From assembly GCF_016741935.1 (NCBI RefSeq), contig NZ_JAERRG010000011.1, positions 62,001 to 126,000 on the forward strand: a DNA stretch of 64,000 nucleotides. Direction: 5' to 3'. This document shows, piece after piece, positions 55,856 through 64,000 of the stretch (position 1 is its first letter; the number at the start of each line of letters is the position of its first letter). The stretch is from Streptomyces endocoffeicus (GTDB lineage Bacteria; Actinomycetota; Actinomycetes; Streptomycetales; Streptomycetaceae). Under the pieces are notes generated by a model. The model ran no database searches. It was not told where the DNA came from and saw only the letters and a program-made list of their open reading frames with translations. The position numbers were made by a program, and so were the translations under genes.

Positions 55856-56236
55856 GTGGCCTTGCAGATCACCATCGACCAGGACGCGGCGACCGCCCCC
55901 TTCGAGCAGATCCGCGCGCAGATCGCCGAGCTGGCCCGCTCCGGCGCGCTTCCCGTGGGCTACAAGCTGCCCACCGTGCGCGGTTTCGCCGAGGAGCTGG
56001 GGCTGGCCGCGAACACCGTCGCCAAGGCGTACCGGGCCCTGGAGACGGACGGTGTGATCGAGACCCGCGGCCGCCACGGCACCTTCATCGCGGCGGCGGG
56101 CGACGCGACCCTGCGCCGGGCCGCCGAGGCCGCCCAGACCTACGCCCAGCGGGCGCGGCGGCTGGGCCTGGACCGTGCGGCGGCCCTCGCCACCGTCGAG
56201 GACGCCCTGCGGGCGGTCTACGGCGACTCCGAGTGA
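55856..56236 (+). CDS. GntR-family regulator (YtrA type)
   Basis: A 126-residue small GntR protein: DNA-binding domain APFEQIRAQIAELARSGALPVGYKLPTVRGFAEELGL is read here by IRAQIAEL and LPTVRGFAEE, followed by ANTVAKAYRALETDG and only two C-terminal helices. This short form is the YtrA subfamily, usually controlling ABC or membrane genes. GTG start after AGGAG. The three 22-bp repeats directly upstream are its probable sites. The DDAH-like gene follows 49 bp downstream. Confidence 0.9.
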   Translation: MALQITIDQDAATAPFEQIRAQIAELARSGALPVGYKLPTVRGFAEELGLAANTVAKAYRALETDGVIETRGRHGTFIAAAGDATLRRAAEAAQTYAQRARRLGLDRAAALATVEDALRAVYGDSE

Positions 56237-56285
56237 CCCGGCCGGGGTGGCCCCGGCAGTGACGCCGCCTGACATGCTGTCCTCC

Positions 56286-57098
56286 ATGACCAGCGCGCTG
56301 CCCAACCCCATGACCGGCCGTCCGACCAGCCGCAAAGCCCTCGTCCGGCGTCCCAGCCCCCGCCTCGCCGACGGGCTCGTCACCCATATCGACCGCACCC
56401 CGGTCGACCCCGCGCTGGCCCTGCGGCAGTGGGAGGTCTACGTCGTGGCGCTGCGCGCGCACGGCTGGGAGACGGTCGAGCTGCCCGCGCTGGACGACTG
56501 CCCGGACGGGGTGTTCGTCGAGGACACCATGGTCGTCCACCGGAACGTCGCGGTGATCGGCCGCCCCGGAGCCGAGTCCCGCAGGCCCGAGACCGCGACC
56601 GTCGAGGAGGCCGTGACCGGTCTCGGCTGCTCGCTGAACCGGATCCGCGAGCCGGGGACGCTGGACGGCGGGGACGTCCTGAAGATCGGCGACACCATCT
56701 ACGTGGGACGCGGCGGACGTACCAACGGCGACGGCATCCGCCAGCTGCGCGCCGCGCTGGAGCCGCTGGGCGCGCGGGTGGTGGCCGTACCGGTCAGCAA
56801 GGTGCTCCACCTGAAGTCGGCGGTCACCGCGCTGCCGGACGGCACCGTCATCGGCTACCCGCCCCTCGTCGACGACCCGGCCGCGTTCCCCCGTTTCCTC
56901 CCCGTCCCCGAGGAGTCCGGCGCCCATGTGGTGCTGCTCGGCGGCGGCAAGCTGCTGATGGCGGCGAGCGCACCGCGCAGCGCCGAGCTGTTCGCCGACC
57001 TCGGCTATGAGCCGGTGCCGGTGGACATCAGCGAGTTCGAGAAGATGGAGGGCTGTGTGACCTGCCTGTCCGTACGGCTGCGGGAGCTGTACGGCTGA
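56286..57098 (+). CDS. Dimethylargininase (DDAH)-family amidinohydrolase
   Basis: A 270-residue beta/alpha-propeller hydrolase. Key residues are visible: the acidic FVEDTMVVHRN, REPGTLDGGDVLK, the catalytic His in KVLHLKSAVT and the Cys near the end in MEGCVTCLSVRL. The family hydrolyses methylated arginine to citrulline. ATG 56286 is favoured, with CATGCT as a -10 for a leaderless transcript; ATG 56274 is possible. It follows the GntR gene. Confidence 0.9.
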   Translation: MTSALPNPMTGRPTSRKALVRRPSPRLADGLVTHIDRTPVDPALALRQWEVYVVALRAHGWETVELPALDDCPDGVFVEDTMVVHRNVAVIGRPGAESRRPETATVEEAVTGLGCSLNRIREPGTLDGGDVLKIGDTIYVGRGGRTNGDGIRQLRAALEPLGARVVAVPVSKVLHLKSAVTALPDGTVIGYPPLVDDPAAFPRFLPVPEESGAHVVLLGGGKLLMAASAPRSAELFADLGYEPVPVDISEFEKMEGCVTCLSVRLRELYG

Positions 57099-57178
57099 CA
57101 TGCGGCTGCGGGGGCCGTACGGCTGACATACGGCCCGCGGCTGTACGGCTGACGTACGGCTGGGGGCGGGACGGCTGA
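57072..57178. repeat. GTACGGCTG repeats at end of DDAH-like gene
   Basis: Copies of GTACGGCTG at 57072, 57089, 57117, 57143 and 57154, the second containing the stop codon. The following DNA to 57254 is low in complexity with a C9 run near 57220. Confidence 0.8.
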
Positions 57179-57254
57179 GGAGCCGGGCAGCCCCCTTCGC
57201 CGCACCTCCCTCGCCGTACCCCCCCCCGCCGTACCCCCTTCGGCGTACGGCGGC

Positions 57255-58367
<1,113 letters not shown>

Positions 58368-58379
58368 GGTCTGCCTCCT

Positions 58380-58701
58380 GAGAACGGGGGGCCTGGTGCG
58401 TCGGTCAGCGCACCCGCCCCCATGATCCAGGACGGAGGGCGAGGGCGCACCAAGGTTTGTCGCCGTTTACCGAGCTGTTCCACGGAAGCCCACCGGAATG
58501 GGGGCGTTCACGGATTTTCTTACCCGTTGTGGTGCGCTAGGGTCCTTCCGGCTGAGATCCGCCAAAAGGGTCATTGTGGCCACCTGCTCCAGCCGACCCG
58601 GCGGGGACGATGGGCGGCGCGGACCGGAGTCGGCGCGGCCACCGGCCGCCCGCCCGCGTACAGCACCGACAACAGCCCCTTGGTAGGAGGCGGCGCACCT
58701 C
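58380..58701. other. Intergenic region upstream of AAA gene
   Basis: No convincing gene. It must hold the AAA promoter. The part near 58600-58700 is where similarity of the GNAT remnant fades out; a plus-strand TAGGGT near 58540 could be a -10 but drives nothing recognised. Confidence 0.4.
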
Positions 58702-59075
58702 TCCCGCGTCCCGGCCCAGTTTGCGTTCCTTGGCCGGCGTGGTGCGGGTGAACTTCGGCGACCGATCGCGCAGCCCGGCCAGATACGCCTCATAGCCGCA
58801 CTCCACATCGATCACGGGGGAGGGGAAGGAGCCACGGGCCCCACCCCGAGCCGGGTCCGCTGAAAGGGGAAGAACGCCACCGGCTCCCCCTCCTCCCGGA
58901 CCACCGCCATCCGCACCCCGCGTCTGCAGCGGCCGACCGCCGGCGTGAACTCCGGTGACAGAAAGGGGTTCGCCGGCTCCGGCGCGCCCAGCAGACGCCC
59001 CTGTGACTGCGTGGCCGTCCACACCGCCCGGTCGGCCGCCGTCAGCTCGCCGGGGCGATACACGCCGATGTCCAC
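58702..59075 (-). pseudogene. Degraded CelD/BioF2-like GNAT acetyltransferase
   Basis: The first 87 codons (59075-58812) read MDIGVYRPGELTAADRAVW through REEGEPVAFFPFQRTRLG, the start of a GNAT of the CelD/BioF2 type. The frame then breaks, and the continuation ECGYEAYLAGLRDRSPKFT and KERKLGRDAGEV is found in another frame to about 58702. A stretch between them and the whole C-terminal half are missing, so the gene has suffered internal deletion, frameshift and truncation. Confidence 0.75.
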
Positions 59076-59094
59076 GTTGTTTCAGTCCGTTGTT

Positions 59095-59436
59095 TCAGTG
59101 CTGACTTCGTGTCATACGTCGCCGCCGTGCGAGGCGGGTGAGCAGCGTCGGCACCAGGATCAGCAGGCTCACGGCCCCCACCGCCGCCACGCCGCCGCGC
59201 GCCGACCACGTCCGCAGCGCCAGCATCGCCTCCGCCACCAGCAGATCCAGCACGAGCGCGCCCGCCACCGCCAGCACCGGGCGGGTCAGCGCGTCCAGTC
59301 CGCGCAGCGTGCTGCCTATGGCCAGTGCGGGCGCCGCGAGCAGGAAGAACAGCGTGAACGGTGCCCGCAGCGGTGAGTGGACCGGCCAGCGCGAGTGCCG
59401 CGCCGAGGCCCGCGCGTATCGAAAGATTTTTGCCAA
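59095..59436 (-). CDS. Small integral membrane protein
   Basis: A 113-residue protein with three TM segments (APFTLFFLLAAPALAIGS, PVLAVAGALVLDLLVAEAML, VAAVGAVSLLILVPTLL) and basic ends. It begins with TTG (AKIFRYARASARHSRWP) and ends 20 bp before the GNAT remnant, with which it once formed an operon. Function unknown. Confidence 0.6.
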   Translation of the reverse strand: MAKIFRYARASARHSRWPVHSPLRAPFTLFFLLAAPALAIGSTLRGLDALTRPVLAVAGALVLDLLVAEAMLALRTWSARGGVAAVGAVSLLILVPTLLTRLARRRRMTRSQH

Positions 59437-59467
59437 CTACCCGCATAGATCGGCCGTTTGCGCGGGA

Positions 59468-59483
59468 TGACATATCCATGTCA
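59468..59483. promoter_or_regulatory. Inverted repeat between membrane protein and SGNH lipase
   Basis: TGACAT-ATCC-ATGTCA, a perfect 6-bp inverted repeat in the divergent region. Candidate operator for either gene. Confidence 0.45.
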
Positions 59484-59596
59484 CACCGCCGAAACCGATC
59501 CCGGGCGGCGTGACTGACGGTTTCGAACGTGATTGCCCCTATGTCGGGCCATCACGCCTCATATCGGCACAGCAGTGATCCTGCTAGGGAGTTCGA

Positions 59597-60403
59597 ATGA
59601 AACTGTCCAGACTCACGGCGACGATGGGTGCGTTCGTCGTCGGTGCCGTCCTCGTCCTCACCGGGGCCGGCACGGCCCAGGCCACCGAGAACAGCGCGGG
59701 CCCCGCCTATGTGGCGCTGGGCGACTCCTACTCATCCGGCGTCGGCGCGGGCAGCTACGACGGCGCCAGCGGCAACTGCAAGCGCAGCACCAAGGCGTAC
59801 CCCGCGCTCTGGGCCGCCTCGCACGCCCCCTCGAGCTTCAACTTCACCGCCTGCTCCGGCGCCAAGACCGGCGATGTGCTGAACAACCAGCTCGGCCCGC
59901 TGAACTCCGGCACCGGCCTCGTCTCCATCTCCATCGGCGGCAATGACGCGGGCTTCGCCGACATCATGATGACCTGCGTGCTGCAGTCCGAGTCCACCTG
60001 CATCAACGCGGTCAACAGCGCCAAGAACTTCGTCCAGAACACCCTGCCCGGCAAGCTGGACCAGGTCTACAACGCCATCAGCGCCAAAGCCCCCTCCGCG
60101 CATGTCGTCGTCCTCGGCTACCCGCGGTTCTACAAGCTCAGCGGCTCCTGCATCGTGGGCCTCAGCGAGGCCGAGCGCGCCGCGATCAACAGCGGCGCCG
60201 ATGTCCTCAACTCCGTCACCGCCAAGCGCGCCGCCGACCACGGCTTCAGTTTCGGCGACGTCACCGCGACCTTCACCGGGCATGAGATCTGCTCCGGCAG
60301 CGCCTGGTTGAACAGCGTCACCATCCCCATCGACGAGTCCTACCACCCCACCGCCGCCGGCCAGTCCGGTGGCTACCTCCCGGTCTTCAGCTCGGCCGCC
60401 TGA
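59597..60403 (+). CDS. Secreted SGNH/GDSL lipase-esterase
   Basis: A 268-residue exported lipase of the S. rimosus GDSL lipase type. Signal peptide: KLSRLTATMG, hydrophobic core, GTAQATEN. Block I GDSYSSGVGAG holds the nucleophile Ser, block II/III SIGGNDAGF the oxyanion Gly and Asn, block V DESYHPTAAGQ the Asp and His. Six Cys (GNCKR, TACSG, MTCV, STCIN, GSCIV, EICSG) fit three disulfides. ATG 59597 follows GGGAG. It ends at a strong terminator. Confidence 0.93.
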   Translation: MKLSRLTATMGAFVVGAVLVLTGAGTAQATENSAGPAYVALGDSYSSGVGAGSYDGASGNCKRSTKAYPALWAASHAPSSFNFTACSGAKTGDVLNNQLGPLNSGTGLVSISIGGNDAGFADIMMTCVLQSESTCINAVNSAKNFVQNTLPGKLDQVYNAISAKAPSAHVVVLGYPRFYKLSGSCIVGLSEAERAAINSGADVLNSVTAKRAADHGFSFGDVTATFTGHEICSGSAWLNSVTIPIDESYHPTAAGQSGGYLPVFSSAA

Positions 60404-60933
60404 CCCGCGCCTGCCACCACGCGCAGGGGAGGAGGCCCCGTCCGCCGGGGCCTCCTCGCAGCTCCCTCCGCCGTGGCGGGCACCCGGTCTCGCCGCACCT
60501 GTGGCCCTTACGGGGCGGTCGGTGCGGATCTTGCCGCCTGCGGCGGGCTGCTCCCCTGCCCGCCCCTTCCCTCAACTGGGGCTCCGCCCCAGACCCCGGA
60601 GTCCAGGGGCGGAGCCCTGCCACGCCGTGGAGTCGCGTGTCGATGCTGCGGGATGGGCGAAGGCCCGGTCCGGGGTCTGGAGCGGAGCCCTGCCACGTGG
60701 CGGAGCCGCAAAATCGATGCTTTCCCCTCCCCGCCCCTTCCCGATACCAAGGGCTCCGCCCCTGGGCCCCAGGGGTTTGGGGCGGAGCTTGCTCACCCGT
60801 GGGGCCCAGGGGCGGAGCCTGGATTTCCGGGGTCCAGGGGTGAAGCCCCACCGCGCGGCGGAGCCGCATATCGATGCTGCCGGGAAGGGCGGGGGGAGCG
60901 GCCCGCCGTGGGCGGCGCGGTTCGTCGGACGGC
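60404..60933. other. Intergenic region with terminator and dispersed repeat mosaic
   Basis: After a terminator hairpin (60429-60457) the stretch from about 60536 is a mosaic of the repeat family seen at 20930-21190: CCCGCCCCTTCCC blocks, GGGGCTCCGCCCC palindromes, GTCCAGGGGCGGAGCC and GGCGGAGCCGCA followed by ATCGATGCTG. At least three partial copies occur. No gene is supported. Confidence 0.75.
60429..60457 (+). terminator. Terminator after SGNH lipase
   Basis: A perfect 11-bp stem (GAGGAGGCCCC / GGGGCCTCCTC) with a 7-nt loop, 26 bp after the stop. Confidence 0.85.
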
Positions 60934-62028
60934 CTAGCCGCCGTTGTTCAGCAGGGCCCAGGCCAGCCCGCCCAGCGCCAGTACGGCCAGCAGCGTCCCG
61001 GCCACCAACGCCGCCACCGCGGCCCGCTGCCGCCGGGGTGGCGGTGGCTCATGGGCGGGCCCCGTCGGACCGTCCGGGGCCGGGGGATGCGTGGGCGTCG
61101 CACCGGGCTCAGGTAACCGGCCCAGGGGCTCCGTCTCCGCCGTGGCGGCAGGGCCGAAGGCGTTCGAGGACGACACCGAGCCGCCCGCCGGTGTGCCTCC
61201 CGCGGCCACCAGCCGCAGCAGCCGCTCCGCCTCCGCCGCCGCAAGCCGCCGCCGCGGATCCTTGTGCAGCAGCCCCTCCAGAACGGAGGTGAGCGGTCCG
61301 GCCCGGCGCGGCTCGGGCAGCGACTCGTCCACCACGGCGCGCAGTGTGCTCAGCGGGGTGTCCTGGCGGAACGGCGAGAGCCCCTCCACCGCCGCGTACA
61401 GCAGCACGCCCAGCGACCACATATCCGCCTCCGGGCCCGGCGACCGCCCCAGGGCGCGCTCCGGGGCGAGGAACTCCGGGGAGCCCACCAGCTCCCCGGT
61501 CAGCGTCAGCGCCGCATCGCCCTCCACCACCGCGATCCCGAAGTCGGTGAGCACCACCCGGCCGTCGTTGGCCATCAGCACATTGCCCGGTTTGACGTCC
61601 CGGTGCAGCACGCCCACCGCGTGCGCGGCCCGCAGCGCGGCCAGCACCTCCGCGCCGACGCGCGCGGCCCGTGCGGGCGGCAGCGGCCCCTCGGCGTCGA
61701 GCACATCGGCCAGCGACAGCCCGCGCACCAGCTCCATCACGATCCACGGGCGGCCCTCCATGGCCACGTCGTAGACGGCGACCACATTGCGGTGCGACAC
61801 CCGCGCCGCCGCCCGGCCCTCGCGCTCCATCCGCGCGTACAGCCGGTCGATGTCGCGGTCCCCGAGCCCGGCCGGGGCGCGCACCTCCTTGATGGCGACC
61901 TCGCGGCCCAGCGCCTCGTCGTACGCGCGCCACACCACGCCCATGCCGCCCCGGCCCAACTCGCCCAGCAGGCGGTAACGGCCGCCGCCCACCCGCTCGC
62001 CCTGCCGCCCGACACCCTCTTCGCTCAT
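60934..62028 (-). CDS. Hanks-type Ser/Thr protein kinase, membrane-anchored
   Basis: A 364-residue kinase. The catalytic domain (about 18-275) has the glycine loop ELGRGGMGVVW, the lysine in VAIKEV, HRDVKPGNV, DFGIAVVE and SPEFLAPERALG. A Pro-rich juxtamembrane stretch leads to one TM helix (AAVAALVAGTLLAVLALGGLAWAL) and only five residues outside. With no extracellular sensor, the signal must come from inside or from a partner. The ATG at 62028 starts MSEEGVGRQ; an ATG seven codons earlier is less likely. Confidence 0.92.
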   Translation of the reverse strand: MSEEGVGRQGERVGGGRYRLLGELGRGGMGVVWRAYDEALGREVAIKEVRAPAGLGDRDIDRLYARMEREGRAAARVSHRNVVAVYDVAMEGRPWIVMELVRGLSLADVLDAEGPLPPARAARVGAEVLAALRAAHAVGVLHRDVKPGNVLMANDGRVVLTDFGIAVVEGDAALTLTGELVGSPEFLAPERALGRSPGPEADMWSLGVLLYAAVEGLSPFRQDTPLSTLRAVVDESLPEPRRAGPLTSVLEGLLHKDPRRRLAAAEAERLLRLVAAGGTPAGGSVSSSNAFGPAATAETEPLGRLPEPGATPTHPPAPDGPTGPAHEPPPPRRQRAAVAALVAGTLLAVLALGGLAWALLNNGG

Positions 62029-62074
62029 GGCCGAGCCCCTCCCCCTCAACCGAGCAATTCGGGCTGAATGTACC

Positions 62075-63862
62075 TCAACCGAGCGTGGTTGCCGCCCCCC
62101 TCAGCACCAATCCGCATCCCAGCGCGAGGACGATGGCGGCGGTTCCGACGGGCGAGGCGCGGCGTACCGCCCCCAGCAGCCGGTCGATCCGGCCCCCGGA
62201 CCCCTTGCGCGCCGCCAGCCGCTCCGTGGCCCGCACACCCAGGCGCACCGCGGTGAACCCCGCCAGCGTGAGCGTCAGCGCCAGCCCGAGCCCGTACGCC
62301 ACCACCAGGACGAAGCCGAACCACGCCTGGCCCAGCGCGGCCGCGCCGACGAGCACGATGACGGCGGAGGGACTGGGCACCATGCCCCCGGCGAAGCCGA
62401 GCAGCAGTGTGCCGCGCAGGGTGGGGCGCACCTCGTGGGTGTGGGTGTGACCGTCGCCGTGGTCGTGGGTGTGCGTCTGCGCTTGGTCGTGGCCGTGTGC
62501 ATGCGCATGGTCGTGGCCGTGGCCGTGTGCGTGCGCATGGCCGTGTTCGTGGTCGTGGGCGTGATCGTGGCTGTGGTGGTGGGCGTGCATATGCCGACGG
62601 CGGCGCAGCGCCTTGCGGAGCAGCCCCGCCCCGGCCACCGCCACCAGCACACCGCTCGCGATGCCCAGCCACGAGATCACCGAGGGGGCGGCCGCCGAAC
62701 CCGCCGTGACCAGCAGCCCCAACGCGAACACCCCCAAGGTGTGGGTGACTGTCACCGACGCGCCCAGCGCCAGTACGTCGCGCAGCGCGCTGCGCCCGCC
62801 CGCCGCGGCGGCCGCCGCCATCATCGTCTTGCCGTGGCCGGGGGCCAGGGCGTGCATCGCGCCCAGCAGAACGGCCGTGGCGAAGGCCGTAAGGGCGAAG
62901 CCGAAGGTGATGTCATGGCGCGCGACCATCGAGGTGAGCGCCTGTGTCCACCGGTCCACCCCGCGCGGCAGCACCGACGAGCCCACCGCGTCCTCCCGGT
63001 CGGACTCCGCCGCGCTCGCGAGCGCGGGGCCGCCCGCCTCGACCTTGAGCGCGGCCGACCGCTGATCGGACGGCGAGGAGAGCTGCCCCGCCGGGTAGCG
63101 GACCAGCCGGTGGGAGGCGGAGGTCTTGGGGACGTTGGCATCGGTGAGCGTCATACGGTCGCCCTGTGCCGTCACCTCCCGCCAGCCGGGGCCCGTACCG
63201 ATGTCGCGCGGGCGATAGGCGACCGTCGCCCGTTCGCCGTCGCCCAGCGCGGCCGTGAGGCGGCACTCCACCCGCAGCGTCGGCAGCCCGGCCTGGCCGG
63301 GGCGCTGACGGGCCTGCGCGCGCCCGGCGCGTACGGGCACCTCGCGCCCGTCGACCGTCAGCCGCGCCCCCTCCGCCGCGTCGGCGCACCGCCGCGCCGC
63401 CCACGCGCCCAACTCCCGCCCGGACAGCGCGTCGTCGCCGTCGCGGTCGATCTCCGGCTTCGCCTGGGCGGCGGGGATCTCGGCGAGGTCCTCGACATGG
63501 TCGACCCGCAGCGTCCCGGGGGTGACCACGAGCCCGTCGTAACGGTTGACGGTGAAGTTCCCGAGCGGATGCGCCTCGGCACTCCCGGCGGGCAGCACCA
63601 CCATCGCCACGGCCCCCACCAGCACCCCGAAGGCCGCCATCCGCCTACGGATGCGCCGCCCGGGGTTCCGGGTTTCGCCGACGGGGATTCGGGGGCGGGG
63701 AGCCCGGGACTGGCCCCCGGCTAGGGATGGGGCCGCGAGCCACCAACGGATGCGCTGCCCGGGGTTCTGGGTTTCGTCGCTGCGGCTTGGGTGGCGGAGC
63801 CCTTGGCGGGGGGTCGGGGGCTGGTCCCCGGTTCGGGGAGGGGCGGGGTGGGGGATCGTCAT
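62075..63862 (-). CDS. NicO/HupE-type metal exporter with His-rich loop
   Basis: A 595-residue protein if translation starts at ATG 63862, which overlaps the TPR gene stop (ATGA). A signal peptide (MAAFGVLVGAVAMVVLPAGSAEA) begins only at residue 75. An extracytoplasmic domain (HPLGNFTVNRYDGL to about residue 290) and six or seven TM helices follow. TM motifs are GAMHALAPGHGKTMM and PSPSAVIVLVGAAALG. A cytoplasmic loop near residues 435-485 has about two dozen His, typical of nickel/cobalt exporters. The 74-residue leader is encoded by a duplicated GC-rich segment. ATG 63640 may be the functional start, giving 521 residues. Confidence 0.85.
   Translation of the reverse strand: MTIPHPAPPRTGDQPPTPRQGLRHPSRSDETQNPGQRIRWWLAAPSLAGGQSRAPRPRIPVGETRNPGRRIRRRMAAFGVLVGAVAMVVLPAGSAEAHPLGNFTVNRYDGLVVTPGTLRVDHVEDLAEIPAAQAKPEIDRDGDDALSGRELGAWAARRCADAAEGARLTVDGREVPVRAGRAQARQRPGQAGLPTLRVECRLTAALGDGERATVAYRPRDIGTGPGWREVTAQGDRMTLTDANVPKTSASHRLVRYPAGQLSSPSDQRSAALKVEAGGPALASAAESDREDAVGSSVLPRGVDRWTQALTSMVARHDITFGFALTAFATAVLLGAMHALAPGHGKTMMAAAAAAGGRSALRDVLALGASVTVTHTLGVFALGLLVTAGSAAAPSVISWLGIASGVLVAVAGAGLLRKALRRRRHMHAHHHSHDHAHDHEHGHAHAHGHGHDHAHAHGHDQAQTHTHDHGDGHTHTHEVRPTLRGTLLLGFAGGMVPSPSAVIVLVGAAALGQAWFGFVLVVAYGLGLALTLTLAGFTAVRLGVRATERLAARKGSGGRIDRLLGAVRRASPVGTAAIVLALGCGLVLRGAATTLG
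63640..63862 (-). repeat. Duplicated segment encoding NicO leader
   Basis: Two imperfect copies of a roughly 96-bp unit, recognisable as CCCGGGGTTCCGGGTTTCG near 63660 and the related CCCGGGGTTCTGGGTTTCG near 63759, lie between the coupled start and the signal peptide. Both copies translate to ET(Q/R)NPG(Q/R)RIR. Confidence 0.7.
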
Positions 63863-64000
63863 CGGGCGGCCTCCAGCTCCTTCAGTGCCGCCTTCGCCGC
63901 TCGCGCGCCCGTGGGGGAGAAGCCCGGGTTGAGGCCGAGCGCGGCCTTCAGGTGGCGGCGCGCCGATCCGTCGTCGCCCAGGGACTTCTCGATGACGCCC
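63859..64000 (-). CDS. TPR-repeat protein (partial, start beyond window)
   Basis: The last 46 residues of a gene entering from the right edge. The segment SLGDDGSARRHLKAALGLNP is a TPR helix pair, followed by a closing helix (AAKAALKELEAAR). It is coupled to the metal exporter by ATGA. TPR proteins next to HupE/NicO-type exporters in Streptomyces often sit with a secreted DUF4331 protein, but that region is not visible. Confidence 0.7.
   Translation of the reverse strand, partial: GVIEKSLGDDGSARRHLKAALGLNPGFSPTGARAAKAALKELEAAR

Noticed and set aside
58498..58686. Small plus-strand frame upstream of the AAA gene
   Set aside because: No ribosome-binding site and Pro/Arg-rich low-complexity sequence; not supported as a gene.
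62450..62600. GTGGTCGTG alternation on the plus strand as a non-coding repeat element
   Set aside because: It is explained by the His-rich loop (CAC/GAC/CAT codons) of the minus-strand metal exporter.

Overview
The window is chromosomal DNA of a Streptomyces or very close actinomycete. It is extremely GC-rich, with third codon positions almost all G or C. GTG and TTG starts are common, several genes appear leaderless, and rare TTA (bldA-type) codons occur in a few genes. The gene families fit as well: streptogrisin proteases, the SSI inhibitor, XRE/DUF397 pairs and DmdR-type iron boxes.

Layout. 1-3023: end of an amino-acid-type ABC solute-binding protein and two coupled LLM flavin monooxygenases (organosulfur uptake and oxidation). 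3339-7353: secreted proteolysis, with two streptogrisin-like proteases, a slipin, and a convergent SSI-type protease inhibitor. 7773-13227: a PPOX-type oxidoreductase, then an SOS-box-preceded mutagenesis operon (dnaE2 plus an ImuB-like Y-family protein lacking catalytic acids). 13513-15601: secreted lipase, and the ohr/ohrR peroxide pair with a palindromic operator. 15634-20813: divergent LysR/SDR pair, then an MFS pump, an MBL-fold hydrolase and a TetR regulator. 21205-22275: a sortase-anchored AA10 polysaccharide monooxygenase. 22516-24285: fused acyl-CoA carboxyltransferase. 24374-30709: iron-box-controlled, vibrioferrin-like NIS siderophore operon. 30723-34416: AraC/VOC pair, small CopG-like gene, Uma2, TauE/SafE exporter and amidotransferase. 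34413-36452: XRE/DUF397 pair and a vapBC-like toxin-antitoxin locus. 36461-41310: a 1,496-residue protein with an Hsp90-like ATPase core and seven winged-helix-like C-terminal repeats, divergent from a tiny membrane protein; this is the best candidate for an undescribed system. 41332-45653: MFS/GH35 beta-galactosidase/LacI sugar operon with a visible LacI operator. 45734-50080: zinc-ribbon peptide, P450, and a three-gene ABC export cassette. 50140-57098: TetR/DUF1772 pair, methyltransferase, orphan XRE, a methyltransferase-Nudix fusion, TetR, double GNAT, GntR and a DDAH-like hydrolase. 57255-64000: AAA ATPase with a probable CTG start, GNAT remnant, membrane protein, secreted SGNH lipase, Ser/Thr kinase, and a NicO/HupE-type metal exporter coupled to a TPR protein.

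How the genes work together. The clearest units are the siderophore operon, the dnaE2/imuB-like mutasome, the ohr/ohrR switch, the LacI-controlled galactoside operon and the protease/inhibitor neighbourhood. A window-wide theme is short tandem repetition, both in intergenic DNA (14-, 16-, 17- and 22-bp units) and in frame inside proteins (DnaE2, the ImuB-like protein, the MFS tail, the PLP decarboxylase, the GNAT, the NicO leader). A dispersed GC-rich repeat family fills two intergenic regions. No rRNA, tRNA, CRISPR array, transposase or integrase was recognised.
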